Of a stretch of 64,000 nt of DNA, positions 35,130 through 43,879 are shown one piece after another. Position 1 is the stretch's first letter, and each line of letters begins with the position of its first letter. The notes under the pieces are model-generated. The model was not told the DNA's origin, did no database searches, and was given only the letters and a program-made list of their open reading frames with translations. Source of the stretch: Myxococcales bacterium (GTDB lineage: Bacteria > Myxococcota_A > Polyangia > Polyangiales > Polyangiaceae); assembly GCA_016706225.1 (NCBI GenBank), contig JADJKB010000005.1:248001-312000 (forward strand). The letters are read 5' to 3'. The position numbers were made by a program, and so were the translations under genes.

Positions 35130-36530
35130 ATGAGCCTCACCGCCATCGTGCTCGCTGCGGGTCTGGGTAAACGCATGCAGAGCGAGCTGCCCAAGGTGCT
35201 GCACCCCGCGGCGGGTCGCCCCCTGATGCTGTACCCGCTCCGGGCGGCCATCGAAGCCGGTGCGACCGCCATCGTGTGTGTGGTGAGCGCGGAGGTACGG
35301 GACCGCGCCATCGGTCTTTGCCGCACGGCGATGCCCGCGGCCGACGTCGACGTTCGTGTTCAGGAGCTCCCGCAGGGCACGGGTGATGCCGTGAAGGTCG
35401 GCCTCGACGGAGTCGAGAGCGAGCGTGTGCTCATCCTGTGCGGCGACACGCCGCTGCTTCGGGCTGACGATCTCCGCACCCTCATTCGCCAGCTCGATGC
35501 GGCGCCTGGCACTGAGCTCGCACTGATGAGCGCCCGGGTCGAAGAGCCGAGCGGCTACGGACGCGTCTTGCGGGACGCGAACGGTCGGGTGACCGAGGTG
35601 CGGGAGCATCGCGATCTGCGAAGTGATGCCGAGCGGGCGGTACAAGAGGTCAACGCCGGCGTGTACGTCGCGAACACCGCGGCGCTCCGTTCGGCTCTCG
35701 AGCGCGTCAAGGCGGACAACGCTGCTGGTGAGTTCTATTTGACCGACGTGGTCGCGCTCGCGGCTGCGGGCGGCGGTGCGCTGGCGGTGCTCGGCCACGC
35801 CGATAATCTGCTGGGCGTCAACGACAGGGCGCAGCTCGCCGATGCAGAGCGCCTGTTGTTCCAGCGCATCGTACGCCGTCACCAGGTCGCCGGTGTGACC
35901 GTGCGCGGAGATGCGCACATCGACGACAGCGTGGAGATCGGTGCGGACGCGCGCATCGAAGCAGGGGTGCAGCTGCGCGGCCGCTGCCGCATCGGCGCGG
36001 GGACGGTGATCGACGCGGGGAGTGTGATCACCGACTCGGAGATCGGTGAGCGAGCGACGGTCAAACCGTACTCGGTCATCAGCGAGAGTCGGGTGGCGGC
36101 CGGGGCGCAAATTGGGCCTTTTGCTCACGTGCGGCCAGGCAGCGAGATCGACGAGGACGCCCACATTGGCAACTTCGTGGAGACGAAGAAGACCCGCGTG
36201 CGCAAGGGTGCAAAGGCAAATCACCTCGCGTACCTGGGTGATGGGGACATCGGCGAGGGGGCGAACGTCGGCGCGGGCACCATCTTCTGCAACTACGACG
36301 GCTTCCGAAAACACAAGACCGTGATCGGGCCGGGTGCGTTCATCGGTAGCGACAGCCAGCTCGTCGCGCCGGTTCAAATCGGACAGAACGCCTACGTGGC
36401 GACCGGCACTACCGTCACGCGAGACGTGCCCGACGATGCGCTCGCCATCGGCCGCACGGCTCAGGAGAACAAAGCCGGCTACGCTCCGCGACTCAAGGCG
36501 CGCCTGGCGGCTCAGGCAAAAAAGCAGTGA
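35130..36530 (+). CDS. glmU: Bifunctional UDP-GlcNAc pyrophosphorylase / GlcN-1-P acetyltransferase
   Basis: The protein has 466 residues. The N-terminal nucleotidyltransferase domain begins VLAAGLGKRMQSELPKVLHP and contains QELPQGTGDAV and LILCGDTPLL. A linker helix precedes the left-handed beta-helix acetyltransferase domain (from about residue 250). That domain has PFAHVRPGSEI, NFVETKKTRV, KANHLAYLGDGDIGEGANVGAGTIFCNYDG and the final NKAGY. The enzyme makes UDP-GlcNAc for peptidoglycan and LPS. The ATG at 35130 starts the catalytic strand directly; the frame extends to 35076 without a good site. The downstream neighbour ribA is convergent at 24 bp. Confidence 0.96.
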   Translation: MSLTAIVLAAGLGKRMQSELPKVLHPAAGRPLMLYPLRAAIEAGATAIVCVVSAEVRDRAIGLCRTAMPAADVDVRVQELPQGTGDAVKVGLDGVESERVLILCGDTPLLRADDLRTLIRQLDAAPGTELALMSARVEEPSGYGRVLRDANGRVTEVREHRDLRSDAERAVQEVNAGVYVANTAALRSALERVKADNAAGEFYLTDVVALAAAGGGALAVLGHADNLLGVNDRAQLADAERLLFQRIVRRHQVAGVTVRGDAHIDDSVEIGADARIEAGVQLRGRCRIGAGTVIDAGSVITDSEIGERATVKPYSVISESRVAAGAQIGPFAHVRPGSEIDEDAHIGNFVETKKTRVRKGAKANHLAYLGDGDIGEGANVGAGTIFCNYDGFRKHKTVIGPGAFIGSDSQLVAPVQIGQNAYVATGTTVTRDVPDDALAIGRTAQENKAGYAPRLKARLAAQAKKQ

Positions 36531-36554
36531 CCCTCGGCGCGTGCGTCGCGGGGC

Positions 36555-37268
36555 TCACTGGGCCGCGGCGGGGTCTGGTTTTTCCGAGCCATCGCTCGGC
36601 TCCGGCTCGGGCTTTGGATTGAACATCCCGCTCGGCAGCTCGTGCCGCATCTTCTTCTTCTTCACCTCCAGGTAGGAGGCGCTGAAGGGGGTCGCGGCGA
36701 CCAGCATCGGAATTCGTTCATCGACCCGGATCCCCAGGCGCGATAGAGCATCGACTTTCTCTGGGTTGTTGGTCATGAGCACGACCGACTGCACACCCAG
36801 ATCGCGCAAGATGGCGGCGGCCACGTCGTACTGGCGCGCATCCACCGGTAGGTGAAGGCGCTGATTGGCCTCGATGGTGTCGGCGCCTTCGGCCTGCAGC
36901 GCGTACGCCCGGATCTTGTTGGCCAGGCCGATGCCGCGGCCTTCTTGACGCAGATACAAGATCACACCGCGGCCGCGGCGCGCGATTTCGGCCTGCGCAC
37001 GCTCGAGCTGGCCTTTGCAGTCGCACTTCAGCGACGAAAACACCTCTCCCGTCAGGCACTCGGAGTGAACCCGGACGGCGATGGAGGACTGTCCACGCAC
37101 GTCGCCGAGAACCAGCGCAAGGTGCTCGTCCGAGAGGCTGGGATCGGCGTTTTCGTCTCGCCAACGATAGACGACCAGATCGAACGTGCCGAAGCGGGTT
37201 GGCAGCGGGGCGCTGGCGAGCTGGGTGAGCGGGCAGCCCTCCGTTTCGGGGTCTCTCGGCGTCGTCAT
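36555..37268 (-). CDS. ribA: GTP cyclohydrolase II
   Basis: The predicted protein has 237 residues. The zinc site is HSECLTGEVFSSLKCDC (Cys71, Cys82, Cys84). The catalytic region RQEGRGIGLANKIRAY follows, with Asp/Arg residues in the GTP-binding loop, and VVLMTNNPEKV. The enzyme opens GTP to start riboflavin synthesis. This is a stand-alone RibA without a fused RibB domain. The C-terminal 25 residues are a Pro/Glu-rich extension outside the usual family length. ribF lies about 1.3 kb away on the other strand with holA between, so the flavin genes are near but not in one operon. Confidence 0.93.
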   Translation of the reverse strand: MTTPRDPETEGCPLTQLASAPLPTRFGTFDLVVYRWRDENADPSLSDEHLALVLGDVRGQSSIAVRVHSECLTGEVFSSLKCDCKGQLERAQAEIARRGRGVILYLRQEGRGIGLANKIRAYALQAEGADTIEANQRLHLPVDARQYDVAAAILRDLGVQSVVLMTNNPEKVDALSRLGIRVDERIPMLVAATPFSASYLEVKKKKMRHELPSGMFNPKPEPEPSDGSEKPDPAAAQ

Positions 37269-37353
37269 GATCTCTGGTGGTGCCCGGGAAGCGTAGACAG
37301 TTCGCTAGGGCGTTGCCGACCGATCCGGAGCATGGGGCCAGGGCCGAGGTCGG

Positions 37354-38409
37354 TCAAGCGCGTCGGCCTCGCGCGGCCCCGCTCTCGCCACTGCGAGCCG
37401 AGCACAGCGCGAGGATTGCGTGCTCGAGCAGCGCCTGCGGGGGACGTTTCGACCCACCCTTGAGGGCGAGATCCAGCCCCGCCAAGGTCTCGAGCCAGGC
37501 CTCGAGCTCGGCGCGCGAGAGCCGCTCGACCTGTCGCGCCAGGTCGCGCGCCTTGAACGGCGGCGCGCCGGCGCGTTTCGCGGCTTCCTCCGGGCTCGCG
37601 CCGTTGCGCCGCGCCGACTCGAACTTCAAGAGCTGGCGGGCGGACCAGGCCAGGAGACCCACCAAGCGCGGGCCCTCGTTCGGCTCGAACACACTGGCAA
37701 GAGTCGACAGCGCGGCGCCGGGATCGCGTCGCCCGACGGCGTCGACCAGCTCCCACACCGTGGCCGGGCGCAGTCGCACGACACACTCGGCGACGTGGTC
37801 CTCCGTGACCTCCGTGCCGGCGCCGGCAAACAGGCACACACGCTCGACCGCGTCGATGACACCACCGAGATCCGGTCCCGCGAGCTCGGCGATCAAGTCT
37901 GCGACACCCGCTGCGAGTTTGTTGCCACGCTCGCTGGCGGCCCGCGCGACGAAAGCCGGCAGTGCGTTTCGCGACAGCGAGTCGCAGTTGACGAGGATGC
38001 CCTTCTTCTGCGCGCTGACGTAGAGGCGACGGCGTTTGTCCAGCTTGCTGGCGATGAGCAAGAGCACGCTGCTCGGTGACGGCTTTTCGAGATAGTCGGC
38101 CAGCTGATCGAGCGCCTCGGCGTTGGCCTTCTTTTCACCGTGGGCATCCCAGCGTTCGACGGAGCGCAGGGTCAACAGGCGGCGTTTGGCGAACATCGGC
38201 AGGGTGCGCGCGGCGGCCAGCACAGCATCGACCTTGCTCTCGCCGGCCACCATCTGTTCGTCGTTCAGCCCCGGAGTCGCGCCGGCGAGCGCCGCCTCTC
38301 GGAGCGCGCGCACGACCTCCGTCGCGAGGTACTGCTCCTCGCCGACGATCAGGTAGACGGGCCCCAGATCTCCGGTGCGGGCCAGGGCGAGGGCTTGATC
38401 CGGGGTCAC
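37354..38409 (-). CDS. holA: DNA polymerase III delta subunit
   Basis: The 351-residue protein has the HolA fold: PVYLIVGEEQYLATEVVRAL at the N-terminus, a degenerate P-loop region, MVAGESKVDAVLAAARTLPMF, RRLLTLRSVE, then the lid and collar helices ending EHAILALCSAR. Delta opens the sliding clamp within the clamp loader. The start is a GTG at 38409; no ATG precedes it. It is divergent from ribF, with 140 bp between. The C-terminal basic tail is short. No frameshift or other oddity is seen. Confidence 0.9.
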   Translation of the reverse strand: MTPDQALALARTGDLGPVYLIVGEEQYLATEVVRALREAALAGATPGLNDEQMVAGESKVDAVLAAARTLPMFAKRRLLTLRSVERWDAHGEKKANAEALDQLADYLEKPSPSSVLLLIASKLDKRRRLYVSAQKKGILVNCDSLSRNALPAFVARAASERGNKLAAGVADLIAELAGPDLGGVIDAVERVCLFAGAGTEVTEDHVAECVVRLRPATVWELVDAVGRRDPGAALSTLASVFEPNEGPRLVGLLAWSARQLLKFESARRNGASPEEAAKRAGAPPFKARDLARQVERLSRAELEAWLETLAGLDLALKGGSKRPPQALLEHAILALCSARSGESGAARGRRA

Positions 38410-38549
38410 TCACCGAGCCTTGGCATGGCCGGACTCGGAGGGGAAGTCCGGCAAATGTGCGGGTCACCCGCGCGCACTCCGCTCGCCGGCTGCAGGCGCG
38501 CGCGGCGCGCCGGTAGTGCGGAGCGTGGGCCTGTAGTAAAGCCCGCGCC

Positions 38550-39530
38550 GTGTCGCGCCGTCGCATCGATGGAACCCGCGCGTTCGGTGGCTCACCCCGG
38601 TCGACGCTGGTCGTGATCGGGAATTTCGACGGGGTGCACCGCGGCCACCGTGCAGTGCTCAGCTCGGCCATCACCCGGGCGGAGGCCTCGTCCCTGGCGC
38701 CGGTCCTGCTCACCTTCGACCCGCATCCGAGCGTCGTGTTGGGTAAGGCTACCGGCAGTGCGCTCACTACGTTGGACCGGCGCGTCGAGCTCTTGCATCG
38801 TGTGGCGCCCACTCTGACGGTGGTGGTTCAGCCGTTCACGCTGGCGCTGTCCGAGCTCTCCGCGCGAGAGTTCGTCGAACAGCTGCTGCTCGACCAGCTT
38901 GGTGCCGCGAGTGTGGTCGTGGGTCAGAACTTCTGTTTCGGGCGTGGTCGCAGCGGGGACATCGCGGTGCTCTCGGCGCTCGGCGCCGAGCTCGGTTTCG
39001 ATGCTGCCCCCCATGCCCTCGAAGGCGATGCCGACGGAGTGTTCTCGAGCAGTCGGGTCCGCGCTCTGTTGCTCGCTGGCGACGTCGCGGCGGCGGCGCA
39101 GGTCTTGGGTCGCCCGCACTCGATTTCGGGGACCGTGGTCGCCGGGGATGCTCGGGGCCGGAGCATCGGTTTTCCCACCGCCAACTTCGGGGGGGTCGAG
39201 GAGCTGTTGCCGGGCCACGGGGTCTACGCCTGTGTCGTCGATCGACTGGACGCACACGGTCGCGCGGCGGCCCTGGGCTTGGCCGTTGCGAACCTCGGCG
39301 TGCGCCCGACGCTCGGCGCCGGGGCGAGCATCGAGGCTCACCTGTTGGACTTCAGCGGCGATCTCTACGGAACGCGGTTGCGGTTGCACTTCGTGGCTCG
39401 CATCCGCGACGAACAGCGGTTCGCGGGGGTCGACGACTTGATCGCGCAAATTGCCCGGGATGTCGCCACCGCGCGCCAGCTCTTGTCGACCAAGACCCCG
39501 GACGCCGGGGCGGATGGCGCTTGGGCGTGA
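38550..39530 (+). CDS. ribF: Bifunctional riboflavin kinase / FAD synthetase
   Basis: The predicted protein has 326 residues. The N-terminal FMN adenylyltransferase domain contains VVIGNFDGVHRGH and LLTFDPHPS. SSSRVRALLLAGDV and LGRPHSISGTVV lead into the C-terminal riboflavin kinase domain, with GRSIGFPTANF and GVRPTLG followed by EAHLLDFSGDLYG. It converts riboflavin to FMN and then FAD. The start is GTG at 38550. A TAGTAA hexamer lies 10 nt upstream. The first 18 residues are a basic leader not usual in the family. Confidence 0.95.
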   Translation: MSRRRIDGTRAFGGSPRSTLVVIGNFDGVHRGHRAVLSSAITRAEASSLAPVLLTFDPHPSVVLGKATGSALTTLDRRVELLHRVAPTLTVVVQPFTLALSELSAREFVEQLLLDQLGAASVVVGQNFCFGRGRSGDIAVLSALGAELGFDAAPHALEGDADGVFSSSRVRALLLAGDVAAAAQVLGRPHSISGTVVAGDARGRSIGFPTANFGGVEELLPGHGVYACVVDRLDAHGRAAALGLAVANLGVRPTLGAGASIEAHLLDFSGDLYGTRLRLHFVARIRDEQRFAGVDDLIAQIARDVATARQLLSTKTPDAGADGAWA

Positions 39531-39615
39531 GGGTCGACGAGTCGAGAGGTGTTGGGGGGGCGCGGTTTGTTCGAGGGGGCAAGCATGAGTCTTTCACGCC
39601 GCACGCGCGCTGACC

Positions 39616-39621
39616 TAGAGT
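39616..39621 (+). promoter_or_regulatory. -10 hexamer TAGAGT, leaderless start
   Basis: TAGAGT ends 8 nt before the GTG at 39630. Confidence 0.45.
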
Positions 39622-39629
39622 AACGAGCG

Positions 39630-40826
39630 GTGACCACGCGAAGCGAGCTCGAGTCCCTGAACCGTGATGGCCTGATCGAACGGGCTCGCCGGCTCGGGGT
39701 GCCGCGACCGGAGGTCATGACCCGCGTCGAGATGACCGACGAGATCATCCGGCGGCAGGAGACGGACGTAGTTGCGCGCCGCCGCGCTCGGGGTTGGCTA
39801 GGGGTGGCGCGCGACCTGGTTGCGAGTCTGATCGAACAAGGGCTGAACTTCCCGGATGCTGCGGAGCTGGTGCGGCACGGCGGCCTCTCGCCGACGCGTG
39901 CCGCTCACCACGCGCCGGTTGCCACCGTGACCTTGGCGGAGATCTATGCGGCGCAGGGCCACGTGAAGCGCGCGCTCGGCATGCTCGACGAGGTGTTGAC
40001 CAAGGAGCCCGATCACCGCGCGGCGCGCGCGCTCTTCGATCGGTTGAGCAAAGACGCAAAACGCCCCGCCCCCGTCGTCGAGGTGCCACCCGAGCGCCCG
40101 CTCGACGAGAGTGAGCCCGAGCTCGACGAGCTCGACGAGCTCGACGAGCCCACAACGAGCGAGCCCGACTCCGACGAGTCGTCTCCCGTTGCCGCGCCTG
40201 CGCCGACTTCCGCTCCGGTTTCCGCACCCGCCGCATCCCCGCCCGCGCCCGCTCTCGCCCGCGTGCCCCCGCCCGCGCCCACGCCTGCTCCCGCACCCGC
40301 CGCCGCGCCCGCGCCGGCGCCCGCTCTCGCCCGCGTGCCCACGCCCGCGCCAGCGCCGACTCCCGCGCCTGCTCCCGCGCCCGCCCCGGCCCTCGCCTCC
40401 GCACCCCGCACGCCCACCGACGCGCTGCTCCTCTATCCCAGCTCCCGCGGCCTGTTCGTATTCTGGCAGCTCTCGGAAAAAACCCGAGCCGCGCAGGCGG
40501 CCGGCGATCCCCTCCGGCTCAAGCTGGTCGCGATGGCCCCGAGCTTCGACGGAGCACGCCGTGTCGAGCGCGAGCTCGTCATCGACGCCGAGCGGGGCGC
40601 GTTGCTCACCGAGGGCTTCGACCGCGTGGCAGTCGTGCGCGGCGTGCTGGCCCGAAGCGCCGACGCCGAGTCGCGGCCGATCGCCGTTGCGAGTGTGGTC
40701 GACGACGACGAGAACTCACAGCGACCACGCCTGAGCTTTTCGCCGCTGGGGCAGGCGTCCTTCGACGACGCAACCCTCGCGCGGGCGCTGTCCGAATACA
40801 CCCGTGTGACTTCGAGCGCCGCCTGA
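39630..40826 (+). CDS. SAP/Rho-N-like and DUF4912-like protein with Pro-Ala linker
   Basis: The predicted protein has 398 residues. Residues 1-45 resemble a SAP/Rho-N helix-extended-helix module (ELESLNRDGLIERARRLGV). A TPR-like helical pair follows (about 90-135, VTLAEIYAAQGHVKRALGMLDEVL). Next comes an acidic stretch and then about 75 residues of Pro-Ala repeats. The last third (LLLYPSSRGLFVFWQLSEKT and onward) has the beta-rich look of DUF4912, a family with a conserved Trp near its start. The role is unknown; nucleic-acid binding is suggested only by the first module. The start is GTG at 39630. Confidence 0.68.
   Translation: MTTRSELESLNRDGLIERARRLGVPRPEVMTRVEMTDEIIRRQETDVVARRRARGWLGVARDLVASLIEQGLNFPDAAELVRHGGLSPTRAAHHAPVATVTLAEIYAAQGHVKRALGMLDEVLTKEPDHRAARALFDRLSKDAKRPAPVVEVPPERPLDESEPELDELDELDEPTTSEPDSDESSPVAAPAPTSAPVSAPAASPPAPALARVPPPAPTPAPAPAAAPAPAPALARVPTPAPAPTPAPAPAPAPALASAPRTPTDALLLYPSSRGLFVFWQLSEKTRAAQAAGDPLRLKLVAMAPSFDGARRVERELVIDAERGALLTEGFDRVAVVRGVLARSADAESRPIAVASVVDDDENSQRPRLSFSPLGQASFDDATLARALSEYTRVTSSAA
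40251..40394 (+). repeat. 72-bp tandem duplication in Pro-Ala linker
   Basis: The 18-mer GCTCTCGCCCGCGTGCCC occurs at 40251 and 40323, exactly 72 bp apart, with similar Pro-Ala coding sequence between. It keeps frame (24 codons), so copy-number change would lengthen or shorten the linker. Confidence 0.6.
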
Positions 40827-40905
40827 AGACATCGAAGACTGCGCTCGCAACCGCATCGGCCGCTTCCCACGCAACCGCGCGGTACCGCGGTCCGAGCAGC
40901 CCGTC

Positions 40906-41763
40906 ATGTCGTCTGCGATCAAGGTCTACTGCGCGTTCGTCTGTGGTTGTTTGTGTCTGTCCCCCGAGGACGCACTTGCGGCCAGCGAGTCCAATGCCCT
41001 CGAGCTCTCGCTCTCGGCCGGGTGGGTCTCCCGCGCCGATGGTCGGCGCGAGCTGACGGCACTGTTCTCGGTTGGAGTGCCGCTGGACCGCAGCGCGAGG
41101 CTGCGGCTCCCCGACACGGGTCGGGCGCGCTTCGCTGAAGGCGCGGCGCCGACGCCGACAGACCCGCGTGCGAGCGAGACTGCGCCGACCGAATCCGCAG
41201 CGCGACGGACCGTGCTCCTGGTCGTCACTCCCCAGCTGGCGCAGGCGGCGCTCCGCGCGGCGTTTCGTGCGGCCGGACGACCTGGCGCGCGCGCGCGTTT
41301 TTCCAGTCTGAGCAGCCGCGCGCGGGCGTCGGCGGCGCTGCCGATCTTGCGCCTGCGCGCGGCTCGCACCACCGACGAGTCCCTGCGGCTCACGCCGACC
41401 AGCAGCGATCCTTACCGGTACACCCAGGCCGGCGGGGTGAGCATCGCCCTCGAAGCCCAGGCAACGTGGAAGCTCGACCGCGCCGTGTTCGCCGACGAAG
41501 AAATCCAGGTCGAGCACCTGCGCCGGCTGCGCGCGCGGGAAGACGCACGTCTCACCCAGGAGGTGCTGCAAGCGCTGTTCAGCTGGCAGCGGGCGTTGTC
41601 CGGGAGCGCGGAGCCGGACGCACCACCGGAGGAGCGTGAGCTCGCGGAGCTGCGGGTCTTCGAGGCGGAGGTGCGTCTGGATCTGCTCACCGGCGGCTGG
41701 TTTCACACGCGGGCGGCGGCGCTGCGGAAAAACGCCCTTTCCCGGGCGCGCCGGTCGGAGTAG
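40906..41763 (+). CDS. Exported hypothetical protein
   Basis: The 285-residue protein has an N-terminal signal peptide-like segment (IKVYCAFVCGCLCLSPEDALA, cleavage after ALA likely). A beta-rich region with an SLSAGWVSRADGRRELTALFSVG pattern follows, then helical segments rich in Arg and Ala. It resembles no family I know. The gene ends 12 bp before the prfB start, so it may share the prfB-selW transcript, although no functional link is evident. Confidence 0.65.
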   Translation: MSSAIKVYCAFVCGCLCLSPEDALAASESNALELSLSAGWVSRADGRRELTALFSVGVPLDRSARLRLPDTGRARFAEGAAPTPTDPRASETAPTESAARRTVLLVVTPQLAQAALRAAFRAAGRPGARARFSSLSSRARASAALPILRLRAARTTDESLRLTPTSSDPYRYTQAGGVSIALEAQATWKLDRAVFADEEIQVEHLRRLRAREDARLTQEVLQALFSWQRALSGSAEPDAPPEERELAELRVFEAEVRLDLLTGGWFHTRAAALRKNALSRARRSE

Positions 41764-41775
41764 ATCACGCCTGCC

Positions 41776-42925
41776 ATGGCCATCGTGGTTGCAGATATTC
41801 GCAACGTAATGTCGGACCTCCAAAGGCGTGTCACTGCGCTAAGGGGGTCTCTTTGACGTCGCGGCACTGAAACGCGAAATTGACGAGCTCGATGCGCTGT
41901 CCACGGCGCCGGAGTTCTGGACGGACCAGGCCAAGGCGCAGGCGCTCATGCGCAAGCGCGCGCTGGCCACCGAGAAAATCACTCACATCGAAGCGCTGTC
42001 GAGGGACGTGAGCGACGGTGTGGAGTTCCTGGAGCTGTGCGCGGCGGAGGACGACGAGAGCGCTCTCGCCGACGCCGACGCGCAAGCCAAGGTCCTGGCG
42101 GAGCGCGTTCGCAAGGCGGAGCTACAGCGCATGCTGAGCGGCCCGGCGGATCACGCCGACGCCATCGTCAGCATTCACCCCGGAACCGGCGGCACGGACG
42201 CCAAGGACTGGGCGGAGATGCTCTTGCGCCTTTACACCCGCTGGTGTGAGCGGCGCGGTTTCAAGACCGAGATCATCGACTACCAGGTGAGCGACGACGC
42301 AGGCATCGACGGCGCTTCGTTCACGGTCAGTGGCCCCAACGCATACGGGTACCTGCGCGCCGAGGTCGGCGTGCACCGGCTGGTGCGCATCAGCCCGTTC
42401 GACGCCAACGCACGAAGGCAGACCAGCTTCGCGGCGGTCGAGGTCACGCCGGACATCGAGGACGAGATCAACATCGAGGTGAAGGACACCGACGTCGAGA
42501 TCACGACCATGCGCGCGGGCGGTAAGGGCGGGCAGAACGTCAACAAGGTCGAGACGGCCGTGCGCATGAAGCATTTTCCCAGCGGCATCGTCATCGTCTG
42601 CCGGGCCGAGCGCAGCCAGCATCAGAACCGCGCCATGGCGCTCAAGATGTTGAAGGCCAAGCTCTACGAGCGGGAGCTTGCCCGGCGCGAGAAGGTTCAG
42701 GCCGACTACGAGGCAGCCAAGACCGACATCGCCTGGGGCAACCAGATCCGCAGCTACGTGTTGCAGCCCTACCAGCTGGTGAAGGACCTCCGGACGGAGC
42801 ACGAGACCGGCGACGTGCAGCGGGTTCTGGACGGAGAGATCGACGACTTCATCGAGGCGTACCTCTTGCAGAACGCCGACAAGAGCACCAAACACCCCGG
42901 GTCGATGCCACCCCAGGCGTCTTGA
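41776..42925 (+). CDS. prfB: Peptide chain release factor 2 with programmed +1 frameshift
   Basis: RF2 releases peptides at UGA and UAA. The zero frame runs from ATG 41776 to CTT TGA (41851-41856). A +1 shift skips T41854 and continues from GAC to the stop at 42923, giving 382 residues. N-terminal coiled region, then SPFDAN (the stop-codon-recognising SPF) and GGKGGQNVNKVETAVR with the catalytic GGQ. LRGSL before and DVAALKREI after the shift match the family. The shift makes RF2 synthesis sense its own activity: scarce RF2 lengthens the pause at UGA and promotes the shift. A SelW-like UGA gene begins 21 bp after the stop. Confidence 0.96.
41842..41857 (+). promoter_or_regulatory. RF2 autoregulatory frameshift site
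   Basis: AGGGGG (internal Shine-Dalgarno, 41842-41847) is followed by TCT and the slippery CTTTGAC (41851-41857). Spacing and sequence match the E. coli prfB signal almost exactly. Confidence 0.93.
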
Positions 42926-42946
42926 GCGAAAATCGGGTCAACTCTC

Positions 42947-43165
42947 ATGCAGGTCTTCATCCACTTCTGCCACGCTTGAAACTACAAACCTCGGGCGGCG
43001 AGTCTCGCGGCCGAGATTGAAAAGAAGAGCGACGCGAGCGTGACCCTGGTGGTGGGCAAGGTGGGTCAGTTCGACGTGATCGCGGACGGTCGCCTGGTGT
43101 TCTCGAAACAAGCCGCCGGGCGGTTTCCCGAGCACGCCGAGGTCATCGCCGCGCTAGCCGGCTGA
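42947..43165 (+). CDS. SelW-like Rdx-family selenoprotein (UGA = Sec11)
   Basis: The frame starts at ATG 42947, meets TGA at 42977-42979 and continues to a TGA stop at 43163, giving 72 residues. MQVFIHFCHA, then U, then NYKPRAASLAAEI is the Rdx opening with redox motif C8-H-A-U11. Later family landmarks follow in order: VGKVGQFDVIADGRLVFSK and GRFPEHAEV. The Rdx fold is thioredoxin-like, and homologs have CxxC or CxxU here. A SECIS-like hairpin lies at 42989-43014. The full length and conservation after the TGA argue against a pseudogene. It lies 21 bp after prfB with no promoter between, so it is probably co-transcribed with RF2. Confidence 0.9.
42989..43014 (+). promoter_or_regulatory. Putative bacterial SECIS hairpin of the SelW-like gene
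   Basis: An outer 5-bp stem (CTCGG/CCGAG), a small internal loop and an inner 4-bp stem (GCGA/TCGC) close the three-base loop GTC. The loop G at 43001 is 21 nt after the TGA. Loop size and the leading GU match the hairpin of the CMD gene. Confidence 0.7.
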
Positions 43166-43216
43166 GCGGCACAGCGCCCGATCGGGCTGGCGGTTCGCGT
43201 GGACGTTCGGCCGCGC

Positions 43217-43222
43217 TAGGCT
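43217..43222 (+). promoter_or_regulatory. -10 hexamer TAGGCT before the SDR remnant
   Basis: TAGGCT ends 8 nt before the GTG at 43231, so the promoter of this decayed gene may still be intact. Confidence 0.4.
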
Positions 43223-43230
43223 GCCCGCTC

Positions 43231-43835
43231 GTGAAAGCTGAGCAGAACTCGAAGCTCGCGCTCGTCACCGGGGCGAGCCGCGGCGTCGGACGCGGTGTGG
43301 CGCTCGCGCTGGGCGATGCGGGCATGACCGTCGTGGTTACGGGTCGAACCCTCGAGGGCTCGCGCTCCGTTCGCGACACTGCTGACGAAGTGACACGGCG
43401 CGGAGGTCGCGGCATCGCCCTGCGCTGCGATCACGCCAACGATGACGACGTGCGGCAGGTATTTCGGCGCATCGAGGCCGAGCTCGGTCGGCTCGATGTG
43501 CTGGTCAACGACATGTTTCAGATCCCGAGCGAGCCGATGTTCGGCGTTCCGTTCTGGGAACAATCTCTATCGCTCTGGGATCAAATGCACAGGGTGGGAT
43601 TGCGGTCGCACTACGTCGCGAGCGTACTGGCAGCGCCGCTGATGATCCCGCAAAAGCGTGGGCTAATCGCCAACATTTCGTCCTTCGGTGGCGCGGGGTT
43701 TCAGCTCAACGTGGCCTACGGTGTGGGCAAGGCGGGTGTCGATCGGCTGGCGCGGGACATGGCGCATGATCTGCAAACCGCATGGCGTGACGGTCGTGAG
43801 CCTGTGGCCCGGCGTCCAGCACCAGCGAGCTGTGA
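43231..43835 (+). pseudogene. Short-chain dehydrogenase/reductase pseudogene
   Basis: The intact first part is a Rossmann SDR. LALVTGASRGVGRG is the cofactor loop, followed by the NIS-type strand (LIANISS) and the active-site YGVGK (Tyr-xxx-Lys), with LARDMAHDL after it. At about 43771-43774 the frame shifts by one base. PHGVTVVSLWPGV follows in the next frame, and STSEL then a stop at 43833-43835 follow in a third. The C-terminal 80-100 residues typical of the DHRS1-like group are missing. At least two frame changes plus truncation make this a decayed gene, or an assembly-error hotspot. It converges with the gene ending at 43880. Confidence 0.72.
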
Positions 43836-43879
43836 GTGGGAGCCGCGAGCGCGGGCGTTCGGCCGATGCCGGGCCTCCG

